Counted from the first letter of the stretch, positions 27,902 through 38,253 are shown. The stretch is 64,000 bases of DNA from Sinorhizobium mexicanum (GCF_013488225.1 NZ_CP041238.1:583501-647500), one strand, 5' to 3'. Numbers and translations: made by a program. Notes: generated from the letters alone by a model not told the origin.

Positions 27902-27991
27902 ATGTTCTTCGACTACATTCTTGGTGGCGCCGTAACGGTGTTTCTTTTCACCTACTTGATCTACGCGCTCCTTCGTCCCGAGCGGTTTTGA
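27902..27991 (+). CDS. kdpF: K+-transporting ATPase small subunit KdpF
   Basis: 29 residues: a single membrane helix (ILGGAVTVFLFTYLIYALL) ending in the typical RPERF tail of KdpF. It stabilises the KdpFABC complex in the inner membrane. kdpA starts 27 bp downstream. Confidence 0.88.
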   Translation: MFFDYILGGAVTVFLFTYLIYALLRPERF

Positions 27992-28018
27992 TCGCACAAC
28001 ACCCGGAAAGCCACGTCC

Positions 28019-29722
28019 ATGACTCTCAACGGATGGATACAGATTCTCCTCTTCTGCGGAATCGTCATTTTGCTCGTGAAACCGCTTGGCGGTTACATGA
28101 CGCGCGTCTTCAACGGCGAGCGGACCGTTCTTTCGCTTATCTTAGGGCCGATCGAACGCGGGCTCTTTCGGATTGCCGGGACCAACGAACGGGAGGAGCA
28201 GCACTGGACGGCCTATGCCGCTGCGCTGTTGTTCTTCAACCTCGCCGGCTTCCTGCTCCTCTATTTCCTCCAGCGCCTTCAGGGTGCATTGCCATTCAAT
28301 CCGGCCGGCATGAGCGCCGTGCCGCCGGAACTCGCCTTCAACACAGCGGCGAGCTTCATGACCAACACCAATTGGCAAAACTACGGCGGCGAAAGCACGA
28401 TGTCCTATCTCGTGCAGATGGCTGGCCTGACGGTGCAGAATTTCGTCTCGGCCGCAACCGGCATGGCCATCGCGGTCGCCTTGATCCGCGGCTTCGCCAG
28501 GGCATCGGTAAAATCGGTTGGCAATTTCTGGGTCGATATGACCCGAAGCACGCTTTACGTGCTGCTGCCGATCTGCGTCGTGCTGACGCTCGTCTACGTC
28601 TATCTCGGCATGCCGCAGACCCTCGGTGCCTACGTCCACGCCACGACGCTTGAAGGCGCGCAGCAGACGATAGCTGTCGGGCCCGTCGCCTCGCAGATCG
28701 CTATCAAGATGCTGGGCACCAATGGTGGCGGGTTCTTCAACGCCAATGCGGCGCATCCCTTTGAGAATCCGGACGCGATCTCGAACTTGATCCAGATGGT
28801 GTCGATCTTCGCGATCGGCGCGGCCATGACCAACGTCTTCGGCCGCATGGTCGGCAACCAGCGGCAGGGCTGGGCCATCCTTGCGACCATGGTCCTTCTG
28901 TTCCTCGCGGGCGTGGTCGTCTGCTATTGGGCGGAAGCTGCGGGCAACCCGCTCGTCCATGCGCTTGGCCTTGAAGGTGGCAACATGGAAGGCAAGGAGG
29001 TCCGCTTCGGAATTTCCATGTCGGCGCTTTTTGCCGTCGTCACGACGGCCGCCTCCTGCGGCGCGGTCAACGCCATGCATGGCAGCTTCACGGCACTCGG
29101 CGGCCTCATTCCGCTCATCAATATGGAACTGGGCGAGATCATCGTCGGCGGCGTCGGCGCCGGCTTCTACGGCATCCTGCTGTTCGTCGTCCTTGCAATC
29201 TTCGTCGCCGGGCTGATGGTCGGGCGTACGCCGGAATATCTCGGCAAGAAAATCGAGGCGAAGGAAGTCAAGATGGCCGTCCTCGGCGTTCTCTGCCTGC
29301 CGGCAGCGATGCTGATCTTTACCGCGATTGCCGCGGTCCTGCCTACGGGCGTCGCCTCGATCGGAAATCCGGGCCCGCACGGCTTCTCGGAGATCCTCTA
29401 CGCCTATACGTCGGGTGCGGCGAACAACGGCTCTGCCTTCGGCGGTTTGACCGGGAATACGCCCTGGTACAACATCACCATCGGTCTTGCGATGCTGATC
29501 GGACGCTTCCTGATCATCATCCCGGCGCTCGCGATCGCCGGCTCGCTCGTAACCAAGAAGACCGTGCCCGCCTCCGCCGGCACGTTCCCCACCGACGGCG
29601 CACTGTTTGTCGGCCTCCTGGGCGGCGTCATCCTGATCGTTGGCGGGTTGACCTTCTTCCCGGCCCTCGCCGTCGGCCCGATCGTCGAGCATCTCGCAAT
29701 GCTTCTCGGACAGACCTTTTGA
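28019..29722 (+). CDS. kdpA: Potassium-transporting ATPase subunit A KdpA
   Basis: 567 residues, normal length, about ten membrane helices. The K+ selectivity-filter regions are present: [43 protein letters not shown] and [11 protein letters not shown]. KdpA is the channel-like subunit of the high-affinity K+ pump. The ATG at 28019 follows GGAAAG. A small membrane ORF begins 10 bp after its stop. Confidence 0.96.
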   Translation: MTLNGWIQILLFCGIVILLVKPLGGYMTRVFNGERTVLSLILGPIERGLFRIAGTNEREEQHWTAYAAALLFFNLAGFLLLYFLQRLQGALPFNPAGMSAVPPELAFNTAASFMTNTNWQNYGGESTMSYLVQMAGLTVQNFVSAATGMAIAVALIRGFARASVKSVGNFWVDMTRSTLYVLLPICVVLTLVYVYLGMPQTLGAYVHATTLEGAQQTIAVGPVASQIAIKMLGTNGGGFFNANAAHPFENPDAISNLIQMVSIFAIGAAMTNVFGRMVGNQRQGWAILATMVLLFLAGVVVCYWAEAAGNPLVHALGLEGGNMEGKEVRFGISMSALFAVVTTAASCGAVNAMHGSFTALGGLIPLINMELGEIIVGGVGAGFYGILLFVVLAIFVAGLMVGRTPEYLGKKIEAKEVKMAVLGVLCLPAAMLIFTAIAAVLPTGVASIGNPGPHGFSEILYAYTSGAANNGSAFGGLTGNTPWYNITIGLAMLIGRFLIIIPALAIAGSLVTKKTVPASAGTFPTDGALFVGLLGGVILIVGGLTFFPALAVGPIVEHLAMLLGQTF

Positions 29723-29732
29723 AGGTGATGTC

Positions 29733-29906
29733 ATGGAACAACGGTTCCACCACTCACGCAAACACTTCGATCCCCGCGCCAGCCAGATTGCGCGGAGATC
29801 GGTCGAGCCTCCGCGCATATCGAGCATCCTTCTCCTGATGATGGGCGTCATGGTGCTGATCGTGCTCCTCGTCGAGGCGCTCATTCCGTTGTTCGCTGCG
29901 ACCTGA
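29733..29906 (+). CDS. 57-residue single-span membrane protein between kdpA and kdpB
   Basis: A basic, His/Arg-rich cytoplasmic-looking N-terminus (MEQRFHHSRKHFDPRASQIA) leads to a strongly hydrophobic helix at about 31-55 (ILLLMMGVMVLIVLLVEALI). GAAGGTG lies about 5 nt before the ATG. It starts 10 bp after kdpA. Standard kdp operons have kdpB next, so this is an extra ORF. Hydrophobicity and SD favour a real gene; the function is unknown. Confidence 0.58.
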   Translation: MEQRFHHSRKHFDPRASQIARRSVEPPRISSILLLMMGVMVLIVLLVEALIPLFAAT

Positions 29907-29985
29907 CAGACGCTGTAACACTTTGAATTATCGCACGTTTCCTTGAATCGGTGCGACCCAACAAGACATGCAGTAGAACTTCAAG
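29907..29985. repeat. Degenerate mosaic element inside the kdp operon
   Basis: GCTGTAACACTTTGAATTAT, CGCACGTTTCCTTGAATCGG and AAGACATGCAG reproduce the modules of the elements at 42088 and 43858 with substitutions. It fills the gap between the small ORF and the kdpB SD, so it is transcribed within the kdp mRNA. Confidence 0.7.
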
Positions 29986-29997
29986 CTGGAGTCTCCT

Positions 29998-32088
29998 ATG
30001 AGCCAGTCCAAATCCGCGAGCATCATGGACGCTCGCATCCTCGTGCCCGCCATTGGCGACGCATTCCGCAAGCTCAATCCCAGGGGTCTTGCCAAAAACC
30101 CGGTGATATTTGTTGTTGCCGTGGTCTCCGCACTCACGACGATCCTTCTGTTCAGGGATCTCGCGACCGGCGGCGACAATATCGGTTTCTCGTTCCAGAT
30201 CGTTCTCTGGCTCTGGTTCACCGTGCTTTTCGCCAATTTCGCAGAAGCTGTTGCCGAGGGCCGCGGCAAGGCCCAAGCCGAGTCTCTGAGGCGCACGCGC
30301 ACGGAAACACAGGCCAAGCTGCTGACGGGCGGCGATCGCATGAACTACAAACTCGTGCCTGGCACCAGTTTGAAAGTCGGCGACCTCGTCCTCGTCGAGG
30401 CCGGCGACATCATCCCGTCCGACGGCGAGGTGATCGAAGGCGTGGCCTCGGTCAACGAGGCAGCGATCACCGGTGAATCCGCCCCCGTCATCCGTGAGTC
30501 CGGCGGCGACCGGTCGGCGGTCACCGGCGGCACCCAGGTCCTTTCGGACTGGATCCGCGTGCGGATTACGGCTGCGGCGGGCTCGACCTTTATCGACCGC
30601 ATGATCTCCCTCGTCGAAGGTGCGGAACGCCAGAAGACGCCGAACGAGATCGCCCTCAACATCCTGCTTGCCGGAATGACGTTGATCTTCCTGCTTGCGA
30701 CGGTGACCATTCCGAGCTTCGCCACCTATGCCGGCGGCTATATCCCGGTTCTGGTGCTTGTGGCACTCTTCGTCACGCTGATCCCGACAACGATCGGTGC
30801 ATTGCTTTCAGCGATCGGCATTGCGGGCATGGACCGCCTCGTGCGCTTCAACGTGCTTGCCATGTCGGGCCGTGCGGTCGAGGCGGCGGGCGATGTCGAC
30901 ACGCTGCTGCTCGACAAGACCGGCACGATCACGCTCGGCAATCGTCAGGCGACCGAGTTCAAGCCGGTCACAGGTGTCACGGCCGAGGAACTTGCCAATG
31001 CCGCTCAGCTCGCCTCACTTGCCGACGAGACGCCGGAAGGCCGCTCCATCGTGGTGCTTGCCAAGGAGAGATATGGCATCCGCGCCCGCGAGATGGGCAG
31101 CCTGCATGCCAGCTTCGTGCCCTTCACCGCGCAGAGCCGGATGAGCGGCGTTGACTTCGATGGTTCCACCATCCGCAAGGGCGCTGTCGATGCGGTTCTT
31201 CAGCACGTCGAGCACGCCGTCGCGGCGGCCGCGAACGGGACGGGCGGTGTCGTGGCGCTACGTGAACCGCAAGCGATTCGCGAAATCCAGGCAATCGCGG
31301 ATGAAATCGCCAAATCCGGCGGCACACCGCTCGCCGTCGTCAAGAACGGCCGGTTGCTGGGCGTCGTTCACCTGAAAGACATCGTCAAGGGCGGCATCCG
31401 CGAACGCTTTGCCGAATTGCGCCGCATGGGCATTCGGACCGTCATGATCACCGGCGATAATCCGATGACCGCCGCCGCGATCGCTGCGGAAGCCGGCGTC
31501 GACGATTTCCTTGCGCAAGCCACGCCCGAAAACAAGCTCAGCCTCATCCGCGAGGAACAGGCCAAGGGCAAGCTGGTGGCGATGTGCGGTGACGGCACCA
31601 ACGACGCACCCGCTCTCGCCCAGGCCGACGTCGGCGTCGCGATGAACACCGGCACGGTCGCGGCGCGCGAAGCCGGCAACATGGTCGATCTCGATTCCGA
31701 TCCGACCAAGCTCATCGAGATCGTCGAGATCGGCAAGCAGCTGCTGATGACGCGCGGCGCCTTGACCACCTTCTCGATCGCCAATGACGTGGCGAAGTAC
31801 TTCGCGATCATCCCGGCAATGTTCCTGGCTTTCTACCCGCAGCTCGGCGCGCTCAACATCATGGGGCTCGCCACGCCGCAAAGCGCAATCCTGTCGGCGA
31901 TCATCTTCAATGCGATGATCATCGTCGCGTTGATCCCACTCTCGCTGAAGGGCGTGAAATACAGGGCTGTCGGCGCCGGCGCGCTGCTGTCGCGAAACCT
32001 GCTGGTTTACGGCCTCGGCGGCATCATCGTGCCCTTTGTCGGCATCAAGGCGATCGACGTCGTCATCACCGCGCTCGGCCTCGTATAA
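29998..32088 (+). CDS. kdpB: Potassium-transporting ATPase ATP-binding subunit KdpB
   Basis: 696 residues, a type IA P-type ATPase. TGES loop ([10 protein letters not shown]), phosphorylation site [13 protein letters not shown] with Asp306, hinge [21 protein letters not shown], and about seven membrane segments. It hydrolyses ATP to drive K+ uptake through KdpA. ATG at 29998 follows CTGGAGTCTCCT. kdpC begins 11 bp after the stop. Confidence 0.97.
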   Translation: MSQSKSASIMDARILVPAIGDAFRKLNPRGLAKNPVIFVVAVVSALTTILLFRDLATGGDNIGFSFQIVLWLWFTVLFANFAEAVAEGRGKAQAESLRRTRTETQAKLLTGGDRMNYKLVPGTSLKVGDLVLVEAGDIIPSDGEVIEGVASVNEAAITGESAPVIRESGGDRSAVTGGTQVLSDWIRVRITAAAGSTFIDRMISLVEGAERQKTPNEIALNILLAGMTLIFLLATVTIPSFATYAGGYIPVLVLVALFVTLIPTTIGALLSAIGIAGMDRLVRFNVLAMSGRAVEAAGDVDTLLLDKTGTITLGNRQATEFKPVTGVTAEELANAAQLASLADETPEGRSIVVLAKERYGIRAREMGSLHASFVPFTAQSRMSGVDFDGSTIRKGAVDAVLQHVEHAVAAAANGTGGVVALREPQAIREIQAIADEIAKSGGTPLAVVKNGRLLGVVHLKDIVKGGIRERFAELRRMGIRTVMITGDNPMTAAAIAAEAGVDDFLAQATPENKLSLIREEQAKGKLVAMCGDGTNDAPALAQADVGVAMNTGTVAAREAGNMVDLDSDPTKLIEIVEIGKQLLMTRGALTTFSIANDVAKYFAIIPAMFLAFYPQLGALNIMGLATPQSAILSAIIFNAMIIVALIPLSLKGVKYRAVGAGALLSRNLLVYGLGGIIVPFVGIKAIDVVITALGLV

Positions 32089-32099
32089 GGATTATCTCC

Positions 32100-32669
32100 A
32101 TGTTGAAACAACTCAGACCCGCGTTCGTCATGATCATCGCACTGACCGTCATAACCGGGCTGGTCTATCCACTCGGAATGACCGGGATCGCTCAGGCCCT
32201 TTTCCCGCATCAGGCCAATGGCAGCCTGATCGAGAAGGACGGCAAGGTGATCGGCTCCCAACTGATCGGCCAGGCCTTCAGTGGTGAAGGCTACTTCCAT
32301 GGCCGTCCTTCTGCCGCCGGTGACGGTTACAACGCTGCCGGATCCAGCGGCTCCAACCTAGGGCCGACCAGCGCGAAGCTCATCGACCGCGTCAAGGCCG
32401 ATACCGAGGTGCTCAAGGCGGAGAACCCCTCGGCCCCGGTGCCGATGGACATCGTCACCACTTCCGGCAGCGGCCTCGATCCGCATATTTCCCCGGAAGC
32501 CGCCTATTTCCAGGTGCCGCGCGTCGCCAGGGCCCGCGGCATGGACGAAGCAACGGTCAGGGCAATGGTCGATGGTCATATCGAAGCGCGCGAGCTCGGC
32601 TTCATGGGAGAGCCGCGGGTGAATGTGTTGGCCCTCAACCTTGCGCTCGATGGCGCAGGCGCGCAATAA
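32100..32669 (+). CDS. kdpC: Potassium-transporting ATPase subunit C KdpC
   Basis: 189 residues. One N-terminal membrane helix ([20 protein letters not shown]) and a periplasmic domain with the family blocks [32 protein letters not shown] and [14 protein letters not shown]. KdpC helps assemble and stabilise the pump. SD AAGGATTATCTCC. kdpD follows after 61 bp. Confidence 0.96.
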   Translation: MLKQLRPAFVMIIALTVITGLVYPLGMTGIAQALFPHQANGSLIEKDGKVIGSQLIGQAFSGEGYFHGRPSAAGDGYNAAGSSGSNLGPTSAKLIDRVKADTEVLKAENPSAPVPMDIVTTSGSGLDPHISPEAAYFQVPRVARARGMDEATVRAMVDGHIEARELGFMGEPRVNVLALNLALDGAGAQ

Positions 32670-32730
32670 GACGAAGGCGTCGAAGCCCGTTTGAACGACG
32701 GGCTTCGGTGTCGTCAGCGAGGAAAGATGA

Positions 32731-35436
32731 ATGGTTGACGAGAGACACGGTAATGATGCCCGACCGTCGCCGGACGCTCTTCTTGAAAATGCCGAACGCG
32801 AAACGCGCGGCCGCCTGAAGATCTTCCTCGGTGCCGCGCCCGGCGTCGGCAAGACCTATGAAATGCTGGCCTCGGGCAGGGCGCGCAAGGCCGAGGGCGT
32901 GGATGTCGTCATCGGCGTCGTCGAGACCCATGGTCGAAAGGAGACCCAAGCGCTTGCCGAAGGGTTCGAGGTCGTCCCACGCAAGAGAGTCGACTACAAG
33001 GGCCACCTCCTCGATGAGATGGACATAGACGCCATCCTTGCGCGCCGCCCGGAATTGGTTCTCGTCGACGAGCTTGCCCACACGAATGTCGACGGCAGCC
33101 GCCATGCCAAGCGCTATCTCGACGTTGAGGAAATCCTCGCCCGGGGCGTCGACGTCTACACCACGCTGAATGTCCAGCATGTCGAAAGCCTCAACGACGT
33201 GGTCGCTCAGATTACGCGCATCCGGGTGCGCGAGACCGTGCCGGACTCGATCATCGATCGGGCCGACGACATCGAGATTATCGATCTCACTCCCGATGAC
33301 CTGATCAAGCGCCTGCATGAGGGCAAGGTATACCTGCCGAACACAGCGAAACGGGCGATCCAGAACTACTTTTCACCCGGCAACCTGACGGCCCTGCGCG
33401 AACTCGCCTTGCGACGCACGGCGCAGCGTGTCGACGAACAGCTCGTCAGCCACATGCAGGCGCATGCCATACCAGGCCCGTGGGCGGCGGGAGATCGGGT
33501 GCTCGTCTGCATCGACGAGCGGCCGCGCGGAGCATCGCTTGTCCGCTACGCCAAGCGTCAGGCCGATCGATTGCGCGCACCCTGGGCGGCGCTTCACGTC
33601 GAGACATCACGCTCGGTCAGCCTCTCCGACGCCGACAAGGACCGGCTTGCGGAACATCTGCGGCTTGCCGAGCAACTGGGCGGAGAGGCAACAACCGTTC
33701 CCGGGCAGAACGTGGCGGGCGAAATCCTTCGCCACGCGGCGGCGAACAATTTTACGCAAGTGATCGTCGGCAAACCCAGCAAGTCCCGATGGCGCGAGCG
33801 CGTCGAAGGGTCGGTGTCCCATGACCTGATCCGGCATGCGGGCGACCTCAGCGTACACGTGGTTTCGGGCGCAACGGCGACGCCGGCCGAGCAGCGCGGC
33901 ATCAAGACCGCGCCCCCTCCGACACAGGTCAAGCTCCGGCCCTATCTCTTGAGCACGGTCTATATCGCCGTCGCACTCGCCCTCGGCGCTCTGCTGGATC
34001 AGATTCTGGACGTCCAGAACATCGCGCTCGTCTTCCTGATGGCTGTGCTGACTTCGGCGCTAACCGCCGGACTGTGGCCGGCGCTCTATGCCTGCGTCGC
34101 GAGCGCTTTTGCTTTCAACTTCTTCTTTCTCGATCCGCGCTACACCCTGACGATCGAAGACCCGGAAAGCGTCCTGGCGCTCGTCTTCTTTCTCGTGGTC
34201 GCGGTGATCGCGAGCAATCTGACGGCGCGCGTGCAGCGGCAGGCGATCGCCGCGCGGCAGCGGGCAAGGACGACCGAAGACCTCTATCTCTTCTCGAAGA
34301 AGCTCGCGAGCACCGGCACATTGGATGACGTGCTGTGGGCTACGGCCTACCAGATCGCCTCCATGCTGAGGGTGCGTGTCGTCATTCTCCTACCAGAGGA
34401 AGATACGATCGAGGTCAAGGCGGGCTATCCACCGGACGACACGCTGGTCGATGCCGATATCGCCGCCGCCCGCTGGGCATGGGAACATGATCGGCCAGCG
34501 GGGCGGGGAGCCGACACGCTACCGGGCGCAAAACGCCTCTATCTTCCCCTGAAGACCGGCCGCACGGCGATCGGCGTGGTGGGACTCGACAATGACAAGC
34601 AGGGACCGCTGCTGACACCGGAGCAACAGCGGCTTTTCGATGCCCTGGCCGATCAGGCGGCGCTTGCCATCGAGCGCATCCAGCTTGTCGCCGACGTCGA
34701 TCGGGCGAGACTGGCAGCGGAGGCGGACAGGCTTCGCTCGGCGCTGTTGACATCGATTTCCCATGATCTCAAGACACCGCTTGCGGCGATCATGGGAGCG
34801 GCGGACACCTTGCGTGATTATTCGGCCTCCATGCCGGAGGACGATCGCGTGGACCTTCTTTCGACCGTCGTCGATGAATCCGAGCGTCTCAACCGGTTCA
34901 TCACCAACCTCCTCGACATGACCAGGATCGAATCGGGAGCGACGCAACCGAACGCTTCCTCGCATTACGTCGGCGACATCGTCGGCACCGCATTGCGCCG
35001 GGCGAACAAGATCCTGGCTTGCCACAGGACACTGATCGACATTCCGCCGGATCTACCGATGCTGAGGCTCGACCCCGTCCTGTTCGAGCAGGTGCTGTTC
35101 AACCTTCTCGACAATGCTGCCAAATATGCCGCGCCGAACTCGACGATCCAGATCCGCGGCTGGGCAGACGGCAGCGTCGTTCTGTTGCAGGTCATGGACG
35201 AGGGGCCGGGAATTCCGAGCGGCGACCTCGAGCGTGTGTTCGATTCCTTCTATCGCGTCGAAAAGCGCGATCATGTCCGGGCCGGCACTGGGCTCGGCCT
35301 TTCCATCTGCAGGGGATTTGTCGAGGCGATGGGCGGCACGATCTCCGCCGGAAACAGGACGGACCGATCGGGAGCGATCTTTACCATCAGGATGCCCATC
35401 CCGGCGGAAAACCCAAATCTGGAAAATCTGACATGA
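32731..35436 (+). CDS. kdpD: Osmosensitive K+ sensor histidine kinase KdpD
   Basis: 901 residues. N-terminal KdpD domain with P-loop GAAPGVGKTYEML (about 30-42) and ELAHTN, a universal-stress-like domain at about 245-375, four clustered membrane helices at about 405-495, a GAF-like region, then HisKA with phosphorylatable His678 (SISHDLKTPLAA) and HATPase (NLLDNAAKYA, GTGLGLSICRG). It senses K+ limitation and phosphorylates KdpE. ATG at 32731 follows GAGGAAAG; the stop overlaps the kdpE start (ATGA). Confidence 0.96.
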   Translation: MVDERHGNDARPSPDALLENAERETRGRLKIFLGAAPGVGKTYEMLASGRARKAEGVDVVIGVVETHGRKETQALAEGFEVVPRKRVDYKGHLLDEMDIDAILARRPELVLVDELAHTNVDGSRHAKRYLDVEEILARGVDVYTTLNVQHVESLNDVVAQITRIRVRETVPDSIIDRADDIEIIDLTPDDLIKRLHEGKVYLPNTAKRAIQNYFSPGNLTALRELALRRTAQRVDEQLVSHMQAHAIPGPWAAGDRVLVCIDERPRGASLVRYAKRQADRLRAPWAALHVETSRSVSLSDADKDRLAEHLRLAEQLGGEATTVPGQNVAGEILRHAAANNFTQVIVGKPSKSRWRERVEGSVSHDLIRHAGDLSVHVVSGATATPAEQRGIKTAPPPTQVKLRPYLLSTVYIAVALALGALLDQILDVQNIALVFLMAVLTSALTAGLWPALYACVASAFAFNFFFLDPRYTLTIEDPESVLALVFFLVVAVIASNLTARVQRQAIAARQRARTTEDLYLFSKKLASTGTLDDVLWATAYQIASMLRVRVVILLPEEDTIEVKAGYPPDDTLVDADIAAARWAWEHDRPAGRGADTLPGAKRLYLPLKTGRTAIGVVGLDNDKQGPLLTPEQQRLFDALADQAALAIERIQLVADVDRARLAAEADRLRSALLTSISHDLKTPLAAIMGAADTLRDYSASMPEDDRVDLLSTVVDESERLNRFITNLLDMTRIESGATQPNASSHYVGDIVGTALRRANKILACHRTLIDIPPDLPMLRLDPVLFEQVLFNLLDNAAKYAAPNSTIQIRGWADGSVVLLQVMDEGPGIPSGDLERVFDSFYRVEKRDHVRAGTGLGLSICRGFVEAMGGTISAGNRTDRSGAIFTIRMPIPAENPNLENLT

Positions 35437-36128
35437 CGATCTCTGCTGTGAAAATACTGGTCGTGGACGACGAACCGGCGATCCGGAAGCTGCTTCGCGT
35501 GGGCCTGACGACGGAAGGCTATCAGGTGATGGAAGCGATCAATGCCAAGGACGCGATCGCCCAGGTGGGTGCGGATCAGCCGGACCTGATCCTGCTCGAT
35601 CTCGGTCTGCCCGACATGCCCGGCCACGACCTCCTTGCCAAATGGCGAAATGAAGACGCTCTGGATTTGCCGATCGTCATTCTCTCCAGCCGCACCGACG
35701 AGACCGGTATCGTCCGGGCGCTGGAGATCGGGGCTGACGACTATGTCGCCAAGCCGTTCGGCATGAAGGAACTCGCGGCGCGCATCCGGGTCGCGCTTCG
35801 GCACAGGTTGCAGCAGCAGGGAGAGCGGCCGGTCTTCAAAACCGGTGAACTTTCGGTCGATCTCGTCAAGCGCATCGTGAAGATCGGCGACAAGGAGATC
35901 AAGCTGTCGCCGAAGGAGTACGATATTCTGCGCGTACTCGTGCAGCATGCGGGCAAGGTCATCACGCACCAGTATCTGTTGAACCACGTTTGGGGCGGGT
36001 CGACTGACGTCCAGTATCTTCGCGTCTATGTCCGCCAGCTTCGCCAGAAGATCGAGCGCAGCCCGGACCAGCCCCAATACATCACGACCGAGACCGGCGT
36101 CGGCTATCGCCTGCGCGAGGTCGATTAA
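35433..36128 (+). CDS. kdpE: KDP operon response regulator KdpE
   Basis: 231 residues, OmpR/PhoB family. Receiver with acidic VVDDEP and phospho-acceptor Asp56 (LILLDLGLP), Lys in VAKPFG, then a winged helix ending GVGYRLREVD. It activates kdp transcription. Its start overlaps the kdpD stop, so kinase and regulator are made together. Confidence 0.95.
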   Translation: MTISAVKILVVDDEPAIRKLLRVGLTTEGYQVMEAINAKDAIAQVGADQPDLILLDLGLPDMPGHDLLAKWRNEDALDLPIVILSSRTDETGIVRALEIGADDYVAKPFGMKELAARIRVALRHRLQQQGERPVFKTGELSVDLVKRIVKIGDKEIKLSPKEYDILRVLVQHAGKVITHQYLLNHVWGGSTDVQYLRVYVRQLRQKIERSPDQPQYITTETGVGYRLREVD

Positions 36129-36178
36129 GTGCCACGGGACAGCATCGCTTCTGGACGGGTAAACAGCGAAACGGCATC

Positions 36179-36628
36179 ATGAAAATCTCGGAAATCATCA
36201 GTCCGGAGAGTGTGAGACTTGATCTGACCTCTCCATCGAAGACGAGCCTTCTTCAGACGATTTCGGAAATCGCCGCAACGGCGCTTGGCATTGCAGCGTC
36301 GGAAATATTCCTTGCCTTGACCAACCGGGAAAAGCTCGGCTCGACCGGGATCGGTCAAGGCATCGCCATTCCGCACGCGCCCGTGCCGGCTGTGGGGAGT
36401 CCCTTCTTCCTGATCGTACGGCTGAAGCAACCGATTGATTTCGAAGCGGTCGACGATGCTCCGGTCGATATTGTTTGCCTGTTGCTGACGCCGGTTCCGG
36501 GAAGCCAACTAAACGTACTGGCCCACCTGGCCAGAAAGCTGCGGTCACCGGAAATCGTCGAGGCGGTCCGTTCCGCATCGACGCCCGAGGGAGTGTATTC
36601 GCTGCTGGCGGATGACGGCGAGCCCTAG
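36179..36628 (+). CDS. EIIA-Ntr (PtsN-like) PTS protein downstream of kdpE
   Basis: 149 residues of the fructose/mannitol EIIA fold (MKISEIISPESV at the start, EKLGSTGIGQGIAIPHAPVP with the phospho-acceptor His66). In E. coli unphosphorylated EIIA-Ntr binds KdpD and raises kdp expression; a dedicated copy 50 bp downstream of kdpE suggests the same regulatory link here (inference). It is probably not the main rpoN-linked ptsN of the genome, which normally lies beside rpoN and hpf. The SD is weak. Confidence 0.82.
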   Translation: MKISEIISPESVRLDLTSPSKTSLLQTISEIAATALGIAASEIFLALTNREKLGSTGIGQGIAIPHAPVPAVGSPFFLIVRLKQPIDFEAVDDAPVDIVCLLLTPVPGSQLNVLAHLARKLRSPEIVEAVRSASTPEGVYSLLADDGEP

Positions 36629-36647
36629 ATTTGAAGACGCAGGCAGC

Positions 36648-37313
36648 TCAAACCGTACCGCTGCGAGCCTCGTCGAGAAGCCTTGTGACCTCTTCGTCCG
36701 ATGTCTGGTCGAAGTCGCTATAGTGGACGCCGACCGCCCGGAATGGCTCCGGGGTTTGCAGGCAGATGACGTCGTCAGCTTCCGATTTCAGTTGCTCGAG
36801 CGCGTCGCTCGCTGCGACCGGAATGGCAAGGATGATCTTGCCCGTTCCCGCTTTGCGCAACGCCTTCACAGCAACCTTGACAGTGCCGCCGGTTGCGACG
36901 CCGTCGTCCACGACGATCACCGTGCGCCCCTCGGTTGGCGTAGGAGCCTGGGCTCCCTGATAGACTTCGCGTCGCCGCTCGATTTCCGCGAGCTGGTGCC
37001 GGGTTTCGGCCTCGACGTAAGCAGCATTCGGATTGACGAGGCGCATTGCCTCCTCGTTGTATACGAGCTGCGGATCACTGCCGTCCACCACAGCGCCGAT
37101 GCCATATTCGGGATGTCCCGGCGCGCGGATCTTGCGCACCAGAACCAGTTCGAGCGGTGCGTGCAAGGCCTTCGCTATTTCGGATGCCACGGGCACGCCG
37201 CCACGCGGCAATGCCAAGACCAGGGGGTCCGACCGGGCATATTTCGCCAGAACGCCTGCGAGCTGCCGTCCGGCGTCCTGTCGATCTGCAAATTTCTGTT
37301 GTGGAGATGTCAT
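36648..37313 (-). CDS. Phosphoribosyltransferase family protein
   Basis: 221 residues. The PRPP-binding loop is clear: VIVVDDGVATGGTVKVA (type I PRTase), preceded by LALPRGGVPVASEIA and VRKIRAPGHPEYGIGAV. The base or nucleotide substrate is unknown. It is coupled to the upstream alpha/beta hydrolase gene; this PRTase plus dienelactone-hydrolase pairing recurs in bacteria, often as a fusion, with no settled role. Two ATGs six bases apart are possible; 37313 has better SD spacing, while 37319 overlaps the hydrolase stop as ATGA. Confidence 0.8.
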   Translation of the reverse strand: MTSPQQKFADRQDAGRQLAGVLAKYARSDPLVLALPRGGVPVASEIAKALHAPLELVLVRKIRAPGHPEYGIGAVVDGSDPQLVYNEEAMRLVNPNAAYVEAETRHQLAEIERRREVYQGAQAPTPTEGRTVIVVDDGVATGGTVKVAVKALRKAGTGKIILAIPVAASDALEQLKSEADDVICLQTPEPFRAVGVHYSDFDQTSDEEVTRLLDEARSGTV

Positions 37314-37315
37314 GG

Positions 37316-37975
37316 TCATATCCCTCTTTGAGTGTTGCCGAGATGGATCAAGAACCAATCTGTCGCATGCCGGATCACCTGATCCATCGTGCCGGGCTCC
37401 TCGAACAGGTGGCCCGCACCATCGATAATGATGAGCCGCTTCTCGCAGGCCAGCGCGTCGAAGGCGCGTTGGTTCATGTCGATCACCGGCCCGTCGAGAC
37501 TTCCGACGAGAAGGAGGGTTGGGGCGCGAACGCCCGGTAGCATCTGGATGGCAAGGTCAGGGCGTCCGCCGCGTGATACCACGGCGGCTACATCCGGTTC
37601 GGCGTAAGCCGCCTGCAGCGCCGCGCCGGCACCTGTGCTCGCGCCGAAGTAGCCGACCGCCAAGTGCACGGTCTCGGGAGCTTCGGCGACCCAACGCTTG
37701 GCCGCCACGAGCCGTTCGGCAAGGAGATCGACGTCGAAGACGTTTCGGCGGTCCTGTTCCTCTTCGGGTCTCAGGAGATCGACGAGAAGTGTCGCCAATC
37801 CTGCTTCCCTCAGTGCGGCCGCAACCCGATTGTTGCGAGGGCTGAAGCGCCCGCTTCCACTGCCATGGGCAAAGATCACCAGGCCGCTCGCACCGGAAGG
37901 AACGCCGAGAAAGGCCTCGATACCCGCTCGGTCGATTCTTACGGACTGTACATCTTCAGGTGCCGAAAAGGCCAT
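37316..37975 (-). CDS. Dienelactone-hydrolase-like alpha/beta hydrolase
   Basis: 219 residues. Oxyanion segment LVIFAHGSGSGRFSPRN, nucleophile elbow GYFGASTGAGAAL (Ser in G-A-S-T-G), acid Asp in LLLVGSLDGPVI, and base His in IDGAGHLFEEPG. ATG at 37975 follows GAGAGGG. It is first of a two-gene operon with the PRTase and is divergent from the aldo-keto reductase. The 278-bp divergent gap shows no other gene. Confidence 0.82.
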   Translation of the reverse strand: MAFSAPEDVQSVRIDRAGIEAFLGVPSGASGLVIFAHGSGSGRFSPRNNRVAAALREAGLATLLVDLLRPEEEQDRRNVFDVDLLAERLVAAKRWVAEAPETVHLAVGYFGASTGAGAALQAAYAEPDVAAVVSRGGRPDLAIQMLPGVRAPTLLLVGSLDGPVIDMNQRAFDALACEKRLIIIDGAGHLFEEPGTMDQVIRHATDWFLIHLGNTQRGI

Positions 37976-38253
37976 GTGCTTGCCCTCTCAGTCGCGGCGC
38001 AGGCGCCCGCGGTATCGTCGCAGGGAGCTTCGGCTTCGCCCCGATCCGACTTCCCACCAGAAACAAGTTCAGCGTGGTACTGGATGGAGCGTTCCGCCGA
38101 CTTCATGTGATTCAATCCCCGCAAGCGCCGATTGTTCCCCGCTCCACAGAGCGATCGGCTGGAACCCTTTTCCCGAGCAGATGTTTGGTGGTGAGAGCAG
38201 AGCGCTGCGGCGCCCTGGATCCAATCGTTCGAACCAAGGCAAAGGTGCAAATC

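Noticed and set aside
28142..29884. 580-codon minus frame over kdpA
   Set aside because: Antisense to kdpA with its K+ filter motifs; low-complexity translation.
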